DNA of 64,000 nt from Coriaria nepalensis (Eukaryota > Streptophyta > Magnoliopsida > Cucurbitales > Coriariaceae): NCBI GenBank assembly GCA_027186245.1, contig CP114483.1, positions 16,698,220 to 16,762,219 on the forward strand, in the 5' to 3' direction. The notes below the pieces were generated by a model. That model was not told the origin of the DNA. It did no database searches and worked only from the letters and a program-made list of their open reading frames with translations. How positions within the stretch are numbered: the first letter of the stretch is position 1; the number at the start of each line of letters is the position of its first letter. Below are positions 38,701 through 52,090 of this stretch, piece after piece. Position numbers and translations under genes: made by a program.

Positions 38701-41700
38701 AATGATCTAAATAGACTGAATGATATGCTCTTTAAGGCTAAAATAATGCATTGTTGTATTCAATAGATTAATTGCAGGTTATGTAAGAAAATCATTTTTG
38801 AAGGGCAAAAATATAATTCGTTCGAATTCATTTATAACGATTTAATGACTAGAAGAGCCTCAATGACATGATTTTAATGCTAAGTAAATGTATAGTTGCC
38901 TTCAGTAGATCAACTGCAAGTTATGCACGAAAGTCATGATAAAAGGTGAATTTCATCTGAAGTGATTTAGAATGATTTAATGAGTAAAAGAGATGCAATA
39001 TTATGACTTTAACACTAAAAAAATGCATAGTTTGCTTCAGTAGATCAATTGCAAGTTATGCATGAAAGTCGTGTTTTAAATGCGAAAATAGAATTAGTTC
39101 GAAGTGCTTTCGAACAATTTAATGATCTAAAAAGACTGAATGATATGCTCTTTAAGGCTAAAATAATGCATCGTTGTATTCAATAGATTAATTGCAGGTT
39201 ATGTAAGAAAATCATTTTTGAAGGGCAAAAATATAATTTGTCGAATTCATTTATAATGATTTAATGACTAGAAGAGCCTCAATGACATGATTTTAACGCT
39301 AAGTAAATGTATAGTTGCCTTCAGTGGATCAAATGCAAGTTATGCACGAAAGTCATGTTTAAAAGGTGAATTTCATCTGAAGTGATTTAGAATGATTTAT
39401 TGAGTAAAAGAGATGCAATAATATGACTTTAACACTAAAAAAATGCATAGTTTCCTCAGTAGATCAATTGCAAGTTATGCATGAAAGTCGTGTTATAAAT
39501 GCGAAAATAGAATTTGTTCGAAGTGCTTTCAAACGATTTAATGATCTAAATAGACTGAATGATATGCTCTTTAAGGCTAAAATAATGCATTGTTGTATTC
39601 AATAGATTAATTGCAGGTTATGTAAGAAAATCATTTTTGAAGGGCAAAAATATAATTCGTTCGAATTCATTTATAACGATTTAATGACTAGAAGAGCCTC
39701 AATGACATGATTTTAATGCTAAGTAAATGTATAGTTGCCTTCAGTAGATCAACTGCAAGTTATGCACGAAAGTCATGATAAAAGGTGAATTTCATCTGAA
39801 GTGATTTAGAATGATTTAATGAGTAAAAGAGATGCAATATTATGACTTTAACACTAAAAAAATGCATAGTTTCCTTCAGTAGATCAATTGCAAGTTATGC
39901 ATGAAAGTCGTGTTTTAAATGCGAAAATAGAATTAGTTCGAAGTGCTTTCAAACAATTTAATGATCTAAAAAGACTGAATGATATGCTCTTTAAGGCTAA
40001 AATAATGCATCGTTGTATTCAATAGATTAATTGCAGGTTATGTAAGAAAATCATTTTTGAAAGGCAAAAATATAATTCGTTCGAATTCATTTATAATGAT
40101 TTAATGACTAGAAGAGCCTCAATGACATGATTTTAACGATAAGTAAATGCATCGTTGCCTTCAATAGATCACCTGCAAGTTATGCACGAAAGTCTTGTTT
40201 AAAAGGTGAATTTCGTCTGAAGTGATTTAGAATGATTTAGTGACTAAAAGAGATGCAATAATATGACTTTAACACTAAAAAAATGTGTTGTTGCCTTCAG
40301 TAGATCAATTGCAAGTTATGCATGAAAGTCGTGTTTTAAATGCGAAAATAGAATTTGTTCGAAGTGCTTTCAAACGATTTAATGATCTAAATAGACTGAA
40401 TGATATGCTCTTTAAGGCTAAAATAATGCATTGTTGTATTCAATAGATTAATTGCAGGTTATGTAAGAAAATCATTTTTGAAGGGCAAAAATATAATTCG
40501 TTCGAATTCATTTATAACGATTTAATGACTAGAAGAGCCTCAATGACATGATTTTAATGCTAAGTAAATGTATAGTTGCCTTCAGTAGATCAACTGCAAG
40601 TTATGCACGAAAGTCATGATAAAAGGTGAATTTCATCTGAAGTGATTTAGAATGATTTAATGAGTAAAAGAGATGCAATATTATGACTTTAACACTAAAA
40701 AAATGCATAGTTTGCTTCAGTAGATCAATTGCAAGTTATGCATGAAAGTCGTGTTTTAAATGCGAAAATAGAATTAGTTCGAAGTGCTTTCGAACAATTT
40801 AATGATCTAAAAAGACTGAATGATATGCTCTTTAAGGCTAAAATAATGCATCGTTGTATTCAATAGATTAATTGCAGGTTATGTAAGAAAATCATTTTTG
40901 AAGGGCAAAAATATAATTTGTCGAATTCATTTATAATGATTTAATGACTAGAAGAGCCTCAATGACATGATTTTAACGCTAAGTAAATGTATAGTTGCCT
41001 TCAGTGGATCAAATGCAAGTTATGCACGAAAGTCATGTTTAAAAGGTGAATTTCATCTGAAGTGATTTAGAATGATTTATTGAGTAAAAGAGATGCAATA
41101 ATATGACTTTAACACTAAAAAAATGCATAGTTTCCTCAGTAGATCAATTGCAAGTTATGCATGAAAGTCGTGTTATAAATGCGAAAATAGAATTTGTTCG
41201 AAGTGCTTTCAAACGATTTAATGATCTAAATAGACTGAATGATATGCTCTTTAAGGCTAAAATAATGCATTGTTGTATTCAATAGATTAATTGCAGGTTA
41301 TGTAAGAAAATCATTTTTGAAGGGCAAAAATATAATTCGTTCGAATTCATTTATAACGATTTAATGACTAGAAGAGCCTCAATGACATGATTTTAATGCT
41401 AAGTAAATGTATAGTTGCCTTCAGTAGATCAACTGCAAGTTATGCACGAAAGTCATGATAAAAGGTGAATTTCATCTGAAGTGATTTAGAATGATTTAAT
41501 GAGTAAAAGAGATGCAATATTATGACTTTAACACTAAAAAAATGCATAGTTTCCTTCAGTAGATCAATTGCAAGTTATGCATGAAAGTCGTGTTTTAAAT
41601 GCGAAAATAGAATTAGTTCGAAGTGCTTTCAAACAATTTAATGATCTAAAAAGACTGAATGATATGCTCTTTAAGGCTAAAATAATGCATCGTTGTATTC

Positions 41701-42392
41701 AATAGATTAATTGCAGGTTATGTAAGAAAATCATTTTTGAAAGGCAAAAATATAATTCGTTCGAATTCATTTATAATGATTTAATGACTAGAAGAGCCTC
41801 AATGACATGATTTTAACGATAAGTAAATGCATCGTTGCCTTCAATAGATCACCTGCAAGTTATGCACGAAAGTCTTGTTTAAAAGGTGAATTTCGTCTGA
41901 AGTGATTTAGAATGATTTAGTGACTAAAAGAGATGCAATAATATGACTTTAACACTAAAAAAATGTGTTGTTGCCTTCAGTAGATCAATTGCAAGTTATG
42001 CATGAAAGTCGTGTTTTAAATGCGAAAATAGAATTTGTTCGAAGTGCTTTCAAACGATTTAATGATCTAAATAGACTGAATGATATGCTCTTTAAGGCTA
42101 AAATAATGCATTGTTGTATTCAATAGATTAATTGCAGGTTATGTAAGAAAATCATTTTTGAAGGGCAAAAATATAATTCGTTCGAATTCATTTATAACGA
42201 TTTAATGACTAGAAGAGCCTCAATGACATGATTTTAATGCTAAGTAAATGTATAGTTGCCTTCAGTAGATCAACTGCAAGTTATGCACGAAAGTCATGAT
42301 AAAAGGTGAATTTCATCTGAAGTGATTTAGAATGATTTAATGAGTAAAAGAGATGCAATATTATGACTTTAACACTAAAAAAATGCATAGTT
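35673..42392 (+). repeat. 1680-bp higher-order repeat, four copies
   Basis: Copies span about 35673-37352, 37353-39032, 39033-40712 and 40713-42392; each holds four trimers. Markers at exact 1680-bp spacing include AATTTGTCGAATTC (a one-base deletion form), CAGTGGATCAAATG, TTTCCTCAGTAG (one base deleted), TGTTATAAATGC, TGAAAGGCAAAAA and TAACGATAAG. Since 1680 is 28 lines of 60, copies can be compared line by line. I saw one clear difference, GCAAAAATAG near 37820 where the others have GCGAAAATAG. The last base of each copy boundary, TTTGCTTCAG against TTTCCTTCAG, marks the ends. Confidence 0.93.
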
Positions 42393-42393
42393 T

Positions 42394-45300
42394 CCTTCAG
42401 TAGATCAATTGCAAGTTATGCATGAAAGTCGTGTTTTAAATGCGAAAATAGAATTAGTTCGAAGTGCTTTCAAACAATTTAATGATCTAAAAAGACTGAA
42501 TGATATGCTCTTTAAGGCTAAAATAATGCATCGTTGTATTCAATAGATTAATTGCAGGTTATGTAAGAAAATCATTTTTGAAAGGCAAAAATATAATTCG
42601 TTCGAATTCATTTATAATGATTTAATGACTAGAAGAGCCTCAATGACATGATTTTAACGATAAGTAAATGCATCGTTGCCTTCAATAGATCACCTGCAAG
42701 TTATGCACGAAAGTCTTGTTTAAAAGGTGAATTTCGTCTGAAGTGATTTAGAATGATTTAGTGACTAAAAGAGATGCAATAATATGACTTTAACACTAAA
42801 AAAATGTGTTGTTGCCTTCAGTAGATCAATTGCAAGTTATGCATGAAAGTCGTGTTTTAAATGCGAAAATAGAATTAGTTCGAAGTGCTTTCAAACAATT
42901 TAATGATCTAAAAAGACTGAATGATATGCTCTTTAAGGCTAAAATAATGCATTGTTGTATTCAATATATTAATTGCAGGTTATGTAAGAAAATCATTTTT
43001 GAAGGGCAAAAATATAATTCGTTCGAATTCATTTATAATTATTTAATGACTAGAAGAGCCTCAATGACATGATTTTAACGCTAAGTAAATGTATAGTTGC
43101 CTTCAGTAGATCAAATGCAAGTTCTGCACGAAAGTCTTGTTTAAAAGGTGAATTTCGTCTGAAGTGATTTAGAATGATTTAGTGAGTAAAAGAGATGCAA
43201 TAATATGACTTTAACACTAAAAAAATGTGTTGTTGCCTTCAGTAGATCAATTGCAAGTTATGCATGAAAGTCGTGTTTTAAATGCGAAAATAGAATTAGT
43301 TCGAAGTGCTTTCAAACAATTTAATGATCTAAAAAGACTGAATGATATGCTCTTTAAGGCTAAAATAATGCATCGTTGTATTCAATAGATTAATTGCAGG
43401 TTATGTAAGAAAATCATTTTTGAAGGGCAAAAATATAATTCGTTCGAATTCATTTATAACGATTTAATGACTAGAAGAGCCTCAATGACATGATTTTAAT
43501 GCTAAGTAAATGTATAGTTGCCTTCAGTAGATCAACTGCAAGTTATGCACGAAAGTCATGATAAAAGGTGAATTTCATCTGAAGTGATTTAGAATGATTT
43601 AATGAGTAAAAGAGATGCAATATTATGACTTTAACACTAAAAAAATGCATAGTTTCCTTCAGTAGATCAATTGCAAGTTATGCATGAAAGTCGTGTTTTA
43701 AATGCGAAAATAGAATTAGTTCGAAGTGCTTTCAAACAATTTAATGATCTAAAAAGACTGAATGATATGCTCTTTAAGGCTAAAATAATGCATCGTTGTA
43801 TTCAATAGATTAATTGCAGGTTATGTAAGAAAATCATTTTTGAAAGGCAAAAATATAATTCGTTCGAATTCATTTATAATGATTTAATGACTAGAAGAGC
43901 CTCAATGACATGATTTTAACGATAAGTAAATGCATCGTTGCCTTCAATAGATCACCTGCAAGTTATGCACGAAAGTCTTGTTTAAAAGGTGAATTTCGTC
44001 TGAAGTGATTTAGAATGATTTAGTGACTAAAAGAGATGCAATAATATGACTTTAACACTAAAAAAATGTGTTGTTGCCTTCAGTAGATCAATTGCAAGTT
44101 ATGCATGAAAGTCGTGTTTTAAATGCGAAAATAGAATTAGTTCGAAGTGCTTTCAAACAATTTAATGATCTAAAAAGACTGAATGATATGCTCTTTAAGG
44201 CTAAAATAATGCATTGTTGTATTCAATATATTAATTGCAGGTTATGTAAGAAAATCATTTTTGAAGGGCAAAAATATAATTCGTTCGAATTCATTTATAA
44301 TTATTTAATGACTAGAAGAGCCTCAATGACATGATTTTAACGCTAAGTAAATGTATAGTTGCCTTCAGTAGATCAAATGCAAGTTCTGCACGAAAGTCTT
44401 GTTTAAAAGGTGAATTTCGTCTGAAGTGATTTAGAATGATTTAGTGAGTAAAAGAGATGCAATAATATGACTTTAACACTAAAAAAATGTGTTGTTGCCT
44501 TCAGTAGATCAATTGCAAGTTATGCATGAAAGTCGTGTTTTAAATGCGAAAATAGAATTAGTTCGAAGTGCTTTCAAACAATATAATGATCTAAAAAGAC
44601 TGAATGATATGCTCTTTAAGGCTAAAATAATGCATCGTTGTATTCAATAGATTAATTGCAGGTTATGTAAGAAAATCATTTTTGAAGGGCAAAAATATAA
44701 TTCGTTCGAATTCATTTATAACGATTTAATGACTAGAAGAGCCTCAATGACATGATTTTAATGCTAAGTAAATGTATAGTTGCCTTCAGTAGATCAACTG
44801 CAAGTTATGCACGAAAGTCATGATAAAAGGTGAATTTCATCTGAAGTGATTTAGAATGATTTAATGAGTAAAAGAGATGCAATATTATGACTTTAACACT
44901 AAAAAAATGCATAGTTTCCTTCAGTAGATCAATTGCAAGTTATGCATGAAAGTCGTGTTTTAAATGCGAAAATAGAATTAGTTCGAAGTGCTTTCAAACA
45001 ATTTAATGATCTAAAAAGACTGAATGATATGCTCTTTAAGGCTAAAATAATGCATCGTTGTATTCAATAGATTAATTGCAGGTTATGTAAGAAAATCATT
45101 TTTGAAAGGCAAAAATATAATTCGTTCGAATTCATTTATAATGATTTAATGACTAGAAGAGCCTCAATGACATGATTTTAACGATAAGTAAATGCATCGT
45201 TGCCTTCAATAGATCACCTGCAAGTTATGCACGAAAGTCTTGTTTAAAAGGTGAATTTCGTCTGAAGTGATTTAGAATGATTTAGTGACTAAAAGAGATG

Positions 45301-45940
45301 CAATAATATGACTTTAACACTAAAAAAATGTGTTGTTGCCTTCAGTAGATCAATTGCAAGTTATGCATGAAAGTCGTGTTTTAAATGCGAAAATAGAATT
45401 AGTTCGAAGTGCTTTCAAACAATTTAATGATCTAAAAAGACTGAATGATATGCTCTTTAAGGCTAAAATAATGCATTGTTGTATTCAATATATTAATTGC
45501 AGGTTATGTAAGAAAATCATTTTTGAAGGGCAAAAATATAATTCGTTCGAATTCATTTATAATTATTTAATGACTAGAAGAGCCTCAATGACATGATTTT
45601 AACGCTAAGTAAATGTATAGTTGCCTTCAGTAGATCAAATGCAAGTTCTGCACGAAAGTCTTGTTTAAAAGGTGAATTTCGTCTGAAGTGATTTAGAATG
45701 ATTTAGTGAGTAAAAGAGATGCAATAATATGACTTTAACACTAAAAAAATGTGTTGTTGCCTTCAGTAGATCAATTGCAAGTTATGCATGAAAGTCGTGT
45801 TTTAAATGCGAAAATAGAATTAGTTCGAAGTGCTTTCAAACAATTTAATGATCTAAAAAGACTGAATGATATGCTCTTTAAGGCTAAAATAATGCATCGT
45901 TGTATTCAATAGATTAATTGCAGGTTATGTAAGAAAATCA
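42394..45940 (+). repeat. 1262-bp higher-order repeat, nearly three copies
   Basis: Copies start at 42394, 43656 and 44918, each of three trimers. Shared words include TGAAAGGCAAAAA, TAACGATAAG, ATGTGTTGTTGCC and TATAATTATTTAATG (near 43035, 44297, 45559, then 46401 at only 842 bp). One private change is AACAATATAATG near 44579. The third copy breaks off near 45940, where a unit with TGAAAGGC replaces the expected TGAAGGGC, so one unit was lost or swapped. The first unit repeats the end of the 1680-bp block. Confidence 0.9.
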
Positions 45941-47748
45941 TTTTTGAAAGGCAAAAATATAATTCGTTCGAATTCATTTATAATGATTTAATGACTAGAA
46001 GAGCCTCAATGACATGATTTTAACGATAAGTAAATGCATCGTTGCCTTCAATAGATCACCTGCAAGTTATGCACGAAAGTCTTGTTTAAAAGGTGAATTT
46101 CGTCTGAAGTGATTTAGAATGATTTAGTGACTAAAAGAGATGCAATAATATGACTTTAACACTAAAAAAATGTGTTGTTGCCTTCAGTAGATCAATTGCA
46201 AGTTATGCATGAAAGTCGTGTTTTAAATGCGAAAATAGAATTAGTTCGAAGTGCTTTCAAACAATTTAATGATCTAAAAAGACTGAATGATATGCTCTTT
46301 AAGGCTAAAATAATGCATTGTTGTATTCAATATATTAATTGCAGGTTATGTAAGAAAATCATTTTTGAAGGGCAAAAATATAATTCGTTCGAATTCATTT
46401 ATAATTATTTAATGACTAGAAGAGCCTCAATGACATGATTTTAACGCTAAGTAAATGTATAGTTGCCTTCAGTAGATCAAATGCAAGTTCTGCACGAAAG
46501 TCTTGTTTAAAAGGTGAATTTCGTCTGAAGTGATTTAGAATGATTTAGTGAGTAAAAGAGATGCAATAATATGACTTTAACACTAAAAAAATGTGTTGTT
46601 GCCTTCAGTAGATCAATTGCAAGTTATGCATGAAAGTCGTGTTTTAAATGCGAAAATAGAATTAGTTCGAAGTGCTTTCAAACAATTTAATGATCTAAAA
46701 AGACTGAATGATATGCTCTTTAAGGCTAAAATAATGCATTGTTGTATTCAATATATTAATTGCAGGTTATGTAAGAAAATCATTTTTGAAGGGCAAAAAT
46801 ATAATTCGTTCGAATTCATTTATAATGATTTAATGACTAGAAGAGCCTCAATGACATGATTTTAACGCTAAGTAAATGTATCGTTGCCTTCGATAGATCA
46901 CCTGCAAGTTATGCACGAAAGTCTTGTTTAAAAGGTGAATTTCGTCTGAAGTGATTTAGAATGATTTAGTGACTAAAAGAGATGCAATAATATGACTTTA
47001 ACACTAAAAAAATGTGTTGTTGCCTTCAGTAGATCAATTGCAAGTTATGCATGAAAGTCGTGTTTTAAATGCGAAAATAGAATTAGTTCGAAGTGCTTTC
47101 AAAAAATTTAATGATCTAAAAAGACTGAATGATATGCTCTTTAAGGCTAAAATAATGCATTGTTGTATTCAATATATTAATTGCAGGTTATGTAAGAAAA
47201 TCATTTTTGAAGGGCAAAAATATAATTCGTCCGAATTCATTTATAATGATTTAATGACTAGAAGAGCCTCAATGACATGATTTTAACGCTAAGTAAATGT
47301 ATCGTTGCCTTCGATAGATCACCTGCAAGTTATGCACGAAAGTCTTGTTTAAAAGGTGAATTTCGTCTGAAGTGATTTAGAATGATTTAGTGACTAAAAG
47401 AGATGCAATAATATGACTTTAACACTAAAAAAATGTGTAGTTGCCTTCAGTAGATCAATTGCAAGTTATGCATGAAAGTCGTGTTTTAAATGCGAAAATA
47501 GAATTAGTTCGAAGTGCTTCCAAACAATTTAATGATCTAAAAAGACTGAATGATATGCTCTTTAAGGCTAAAATAATGCATTATTGTATTCAATAGATTA
47601 ATTGCAGGTTATGTAAGGAAATCATTTTTGAAGGGCAAAAATATAATTCGTTCGAATTCATTTATAATGATTTAATGACTAGAAGAGCCTCAATGACATG
47701 ATTTTAACGCTAAGTAAATGTATAGTTGCCTTCAGTAGATCAAATGCA
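45756..47748 (+). repeat. Duplicated segment, offset 2945, copy 1
   Basis: Matches 48701-50693. Shared markers include TGAAAGGCAAAAA (45936, 48881), TATAATTATTTAATG, TTTCAAAAAATTTAATG, ATTCGTCCGAATTC, GCATTATTGTATTC and GTAAGGAAATC. Visible differences include GTGAGTAAAAG against GTGACTAAAAG, TTTAATGACTAG against TTTAATTACTAG, and ACTTTAACAC against ACTTTCACAC. That makes the pair older than the 1680-bp copies. Confidence 0.87.
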
Positions 47749-48100
47749 AGTTCTGCACGAAAGTCATGTTTAAAAGGTGAATTTCATCTGAAGTGATTTA
47801 GAATGATTTAATGAGTAAAAGAGATGCAATAATATGACTTTAACACTAAAAAAATGCATAGTTTCCTTCAGTAGATCAATTGCAAGTTATGCATGAAAGT
47901 CGTGTTTTAAATGCGAAAATAGAATTAGTTCGAAGCGCTTTCAAACAATTTAATGATCTAAAAAGACTGAATGATATGCTCTTTAAGGCTAAAATAATGC
48001 ATTGTTGTATTCAATAGATTAATTGCAGGTTATGTAAGAAAATCATTTTTGAAGGGCAAAAATATAATTCGTTCGAATTCATTTATAATGATTTAATGAC
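47749..48100 (+). repeat. Type 2b unit related to 31.8-32.1 kb
   Basis: Carries CGAAGCGCTTTC and follows GCATTATTG / GTAAGGAAATC, the same order as at 31440-32100 and in its duplicate at 33960-34630. It joins that unit order to the 1680-type segment that follows, so the region is a mosaic of earlier blocks. Confidence 0.78.
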
Positions 48101-49150
48101 TAGAAGAGCCTCAATGACATGATTTTAACGCTAAGTAAATGTATAGTTGCCTTCAGTGGATCAAATGCAAGTTATGCACGAAAGTCATGTTTAAAAGGTG
48201 AATTTCATCTGAAGTGATTTAGAATGATTTATTGAGTAAAAGAGATGCAATAATATGACTTTAACACTAAAAAAATGCATAGTTTCCTCAGTAGATCAAT
48301 TGCAAGTTATGCATGAAAGTCGTGTTATAAATGCGAAAATAGAATTTGTTCGAAGTGCTTTCAAACGATTTAATGATCTAAATAGACTGAATGATATGCT
48401 CTTTAAGGCTAAAATAATGCATTGTTGTATTCAATAGATTAATTGCAGGTTATGTAAGAAAATCATTTTTGAAGGGCAAAAATATAATTCGTTCGAATTC
48501 ATTTATAACGATTTAATGACTAGAAGAGCCTCAATGACATGATTTTAATGCTAAGTAAATGTATAGTTGCCTTCAGTAGATCAACTGCAAGTTATGCACG
48601 AAAGTCATGATAAAAGGTGAATTTCATCTGAAGTGATTTAGAATGATTTAATGAGTAAAAGAGATGCAATATTATGACTTTAACACTAAAAAAATGCATA
48701 GTTTCCTTCAGTAGATCAATTGCAAGTTATGCATGAAAGTCGTGTTTTAAATGCGAAAATAGAATTAGTTCGAAGTGCTTTCAAACAATTTAATGATCTA
48801 AAAAGACTGAATGATATGCTCTTTAAGGCTAAAATAATGCATCGTTGTATTCAATAGATTAATTGCAGGTTATGTAAGAAAATCATTTTTGAAAGGCAAA
48901 AATATAATTCGTTCGAATTCATTTATAATGATTTAATGACTAGAAGAGCCTCAATGACATGATTTTAACGATAAGTAAATGCATCGTTGCCTTCAATAGA
49001 TCACCTGCAAGTTATGCACGAAAGTCTTGTTTAAAAGGTGAATTTCGTCTGAAGTGATTTAGAATGATTTAGTGACTAAAAGAGATGCAATAATATGACT
49101 TTAACACTAAAAAAATGTGTTGTTGCCTTCAGTAGATCAATTGCAAGTTA
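48101..49150 (+). repeat. Detached part of the 1680-bp repeat
   Basis: CAGTGGATCAAATG (48154), TTTCCTCAGTAG, TGTTATAAATGC, ATGATAAAAGG and TGAAAGGC (48881) recur here in the order and spacing seen at 40949-41998, at an offset of 7152 bp. The match ends where this copy has GAATTAGTTCG and the 1680-bp copy has GAATTTGTTCG. About two and a half trimers of the 1680-bp repeat therefore lie 6 kb beyond its block. Confidence 0.85.
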
Positions 49151-50693
49151 TGCATGAAAGTCGTGTTTTAAATGCGAAAATAGAATTAGTTCGAAGTGCT
49201 TTCAAACAATTTAATGATCTAAAAAGACTGAATGATATGCTCTTTAAGGCTAAAATAATGCATTGTTGTATTCAATATATTAATTGCAGGTTATGTAAGA
49301 AAATCATTTTTGAAGGGCAAAAATATAATTCGTTCGAATTCATTTATAATTATTTAATGACTAGAAGAGCCTCAATGACATGATTTTAACGCTAAGTAAA
49401 TGTATAGTTGCCTTCAGTAGATCAAATGCAAGTTCTGCACGAAAGTCTTGTTTAAAAGGTGAATTTCGTCTGAAGTGATTTAGAATGATTTAGTGACTAA
49501 AAGAGATGCAATAATATGACTTTAACACTAAAAAAATGTGTTGTTGCCTTCAGTAGATCAATTGCAAGTTATGCATGAAAGTCGTGTTTTAAATGCGAAA
49601 ATAGAATTAGTTCGAAGTGCTTTCAAACAATTTAATGATCTAAAAAGACTGAATGATATGCTCTTTAAGGCTAAAATAATGCATTGTTGTATTCAATATA
49701 TTAATTGCAGGTTATGTAAGAAAATCATTTTTGAAGGGCAAAAATATAATTCGTTCGAATTCATTTATAATGATTTAATTACTAGAAGAGCCTCAATGAC
49801 ATGATTTTAACGCTAAGTAAATGTATCGTTGCCTTCGATAGATCACCTGCAAGTTATGCACGAAAGTCTTGTTTAAAAGGTGAATTTCGTCTGAAGTGAT
49901 TTAGAATGATTTAGTGACTAAAAGAGATGCAATAATATGACTTTCACACTAAAAAAATGTGTTGTTGCCTTCAGTAGATCAATTGCAAGTTATGCATGAA
50001 AGTCGTGTTTTAAATGCGAAAATAGAATTAGTTCGAAGTGCTTTCAAAAAATTTAATGATCTAAAAAGACTGAATGATATGCTCTTTAAGGCTAAAATAA
50101 TGCATTGTTGTATTCAATATATTAATTGCAGGTTATGTAAGAAAATCATTTTTGAAGGGCAAAAATATAATTCGTCCGAATTCATTTATAATGATTTAAT
50201 GACTAGAAGAGCCTCAATGACATGATTTTAACGCTAAGTAAATGTATCATTGCCTTCGATAGATCACCTGCAAGTTATGCACGAAAGTCTTGTTTAAAAG
50301 GTGAATTTCGTCTGAAGTGATTTAGAATGATTTAGTGACTAAAAGAGATGCAATAATATGACTTTAACACTAAAAAAATGTGTAGTTGCCTTCAGTAGAT
50401 CAATTGCAAGTTATGCATGAAAGTCGTGTTTTAAATGCGAAAATAGAATTAGTTCGAAGTGCTTCCAAACAATTTAATGATCTAAAAAGACTGAATGATA
50501 TGCTCTTTAAGGCTAAAATAATGCATTATTGTATTCAATAGATTAATTGCAGGTTATGTAAGGAAATCATTTTTGAAGGGCAAAAATATAATTCGTTCAA
50601 ATTCATTTATAATGATTTAATGACTAGAAGAGCCTCAATGACATGATTTTAACGCTAAGTAAATGTATAGTTGCCTTCAGTAGATCAAATGCA
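48701..50693 (+). repeat. Duplicated segment, offset 2945, copy 2
   Basis: Partner of 45756-47748. It ends where AAGTTATGCACG here replaces AAGTTCTGCACG, and the next unit starts with an unusual A-tract form, ACAAAAAAAAAGAGTAGG near 50790. Confidence 0.87.
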
Positions 50694-51249
50694 AGTTATG
50701 CACGAAAGTCATGTTTAAAAGGTGAATTTCATCTGAAGTGATTTAGAATGATTTAATGAGTAAAAGAGGTGCAATAATATGACTTTAACACAAAAAAAAA
50801 GAGTAGGTGCCTTCAGTAGATCAATTGCAAGTCATGCATGAACGTCGTGTTTTAAATGCGAAAATAGAATTAGTTCGAAGTGCTTTCGAACAATTTAATG
50901 ATCTAAAAAGACTGAATGATATGCTCTTTAAGGCTAAAATAATGCATCGTTGTATTCAATAGATTAATTGCAGGTTATGTAAGAAAATCATTTTTGAAGG
51001 GCAAAAATATAATTCGTGCGAATTCATTTATAATGATTTAATGACTAGAAGAGCCTCAATGACATGATTTTAATGCTAAGTAAATGTATAGTTGCCTTCA
51101 GTAGATCAACTGCAAGTTATGCACGAAAGTCATGATAAAAGGTGAATTTCATCTAAAGTGATTTAGAATGATTTAATGAGTAAAAGAGATGCAATAATAT
51201 GACTTTAACACTAAAAAAATGCATAGTTTCCTTCAGTAGATCAATTGCA
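50694..51249 (+). repeat. Type 2b units with ATGAACGTCG
   Basis: Just over one unit resembling 32200-32640 (CAAGTCATGC, ATGAACGTCG, TTTCGAACAATTT), with a private TTCGTGCGAATTC near 51014. No other content. Confidence 0.78.
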
Positions 51250-52090
51250 AGTTATGCATGAAAGTCGTGTTTTAAATGCGAAAATAGAATTAGTTCGAAG
51301 CGCTTTCAAACAATTTAATGATCTAAAAAGACTGAATGATATGCTCTTTAAGGCTAAAATAATGCATCGTTGTATTCAATAGATTAATTGCAGGTTATGT
51401 AAGAAAATCATTTTTGAAGGGCAAAAATATAATTCGTTCGAATTCATTTATAATGATTTAATGACTAGAAGAGCCTCAATGACATGATTTTAACGCTAAG
51501 TAAATGCATCGTTGCCTTCAATAGATCACCTGCAAGTTATGCACGAAAGTCTTGTTTAAAAGGTGAATTTCGTCTGAAGTGATTTAGAATGATTTAGTGA
51601 CTAAAAGAGATGCAATAATATGACTTTAACACTAAAAAAATGTGTTGTTGCCTTTAGTAGATCAACTGCAAGTTATGCATGAAAGTCGTGTTTTAAATGC
51701 GAAAATAGAATTAGTTCGAAGCGCTTTCAAACAATTTAATGATCTAAAAAGACTGAATGATATGCTCTTTAAGGCTAAAATAATGCATCGTTGTATTCAA
51801 TAGATTAATTGCAGGTTATGTAAGAAAATCATTTTTGAAGGGCAAAAATATAATTCGTTCGAATTCATTTATAATGATTTAATGACTAGAAGAGCCTCAA
51901 TGACATGATTTTAACGCTAAGTAAATGCATCGTTGCCTTCAATAGATCACCTGCAAGTTATGCACGAAAGTCTTGTTTAAAAGGTGAATTTCGTCTGAAG
52001 TGATTTAGAATGATTTAGTGACTAAAAGAGATGCAATAATATGACTTTAACACTAAAAAAATGTGTTGTTGCCTTTAGTAGATCAATTGC
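51250..52090 (+). repeat. 421-bp tandem pair with CGAAGCGCTTTC
   Basis: CGCTTTC falls at 51301 and 51722 (offset 421), each followed by GCATCGTTG, TGCATCGTTGCC and ATGTGTTGTTGCCTTTAG. The first unit passes into a box with GATCAACTGC, the second with GATCAATTGC. Confidence 0.85.

Noticed and set aside
24732..50225. Repeated 60-88 residue plus-strand open frames containing SVDQLQVMHES
   Set aside because: Several start at GTG or TTG rather than ATG. The longer ones exist only where TAG in the B box is changed to TAT or TAC, and the 60-residue forms only where one base is deleted in TTTCCTCAG. They are chance frames in a satellite, not genes.
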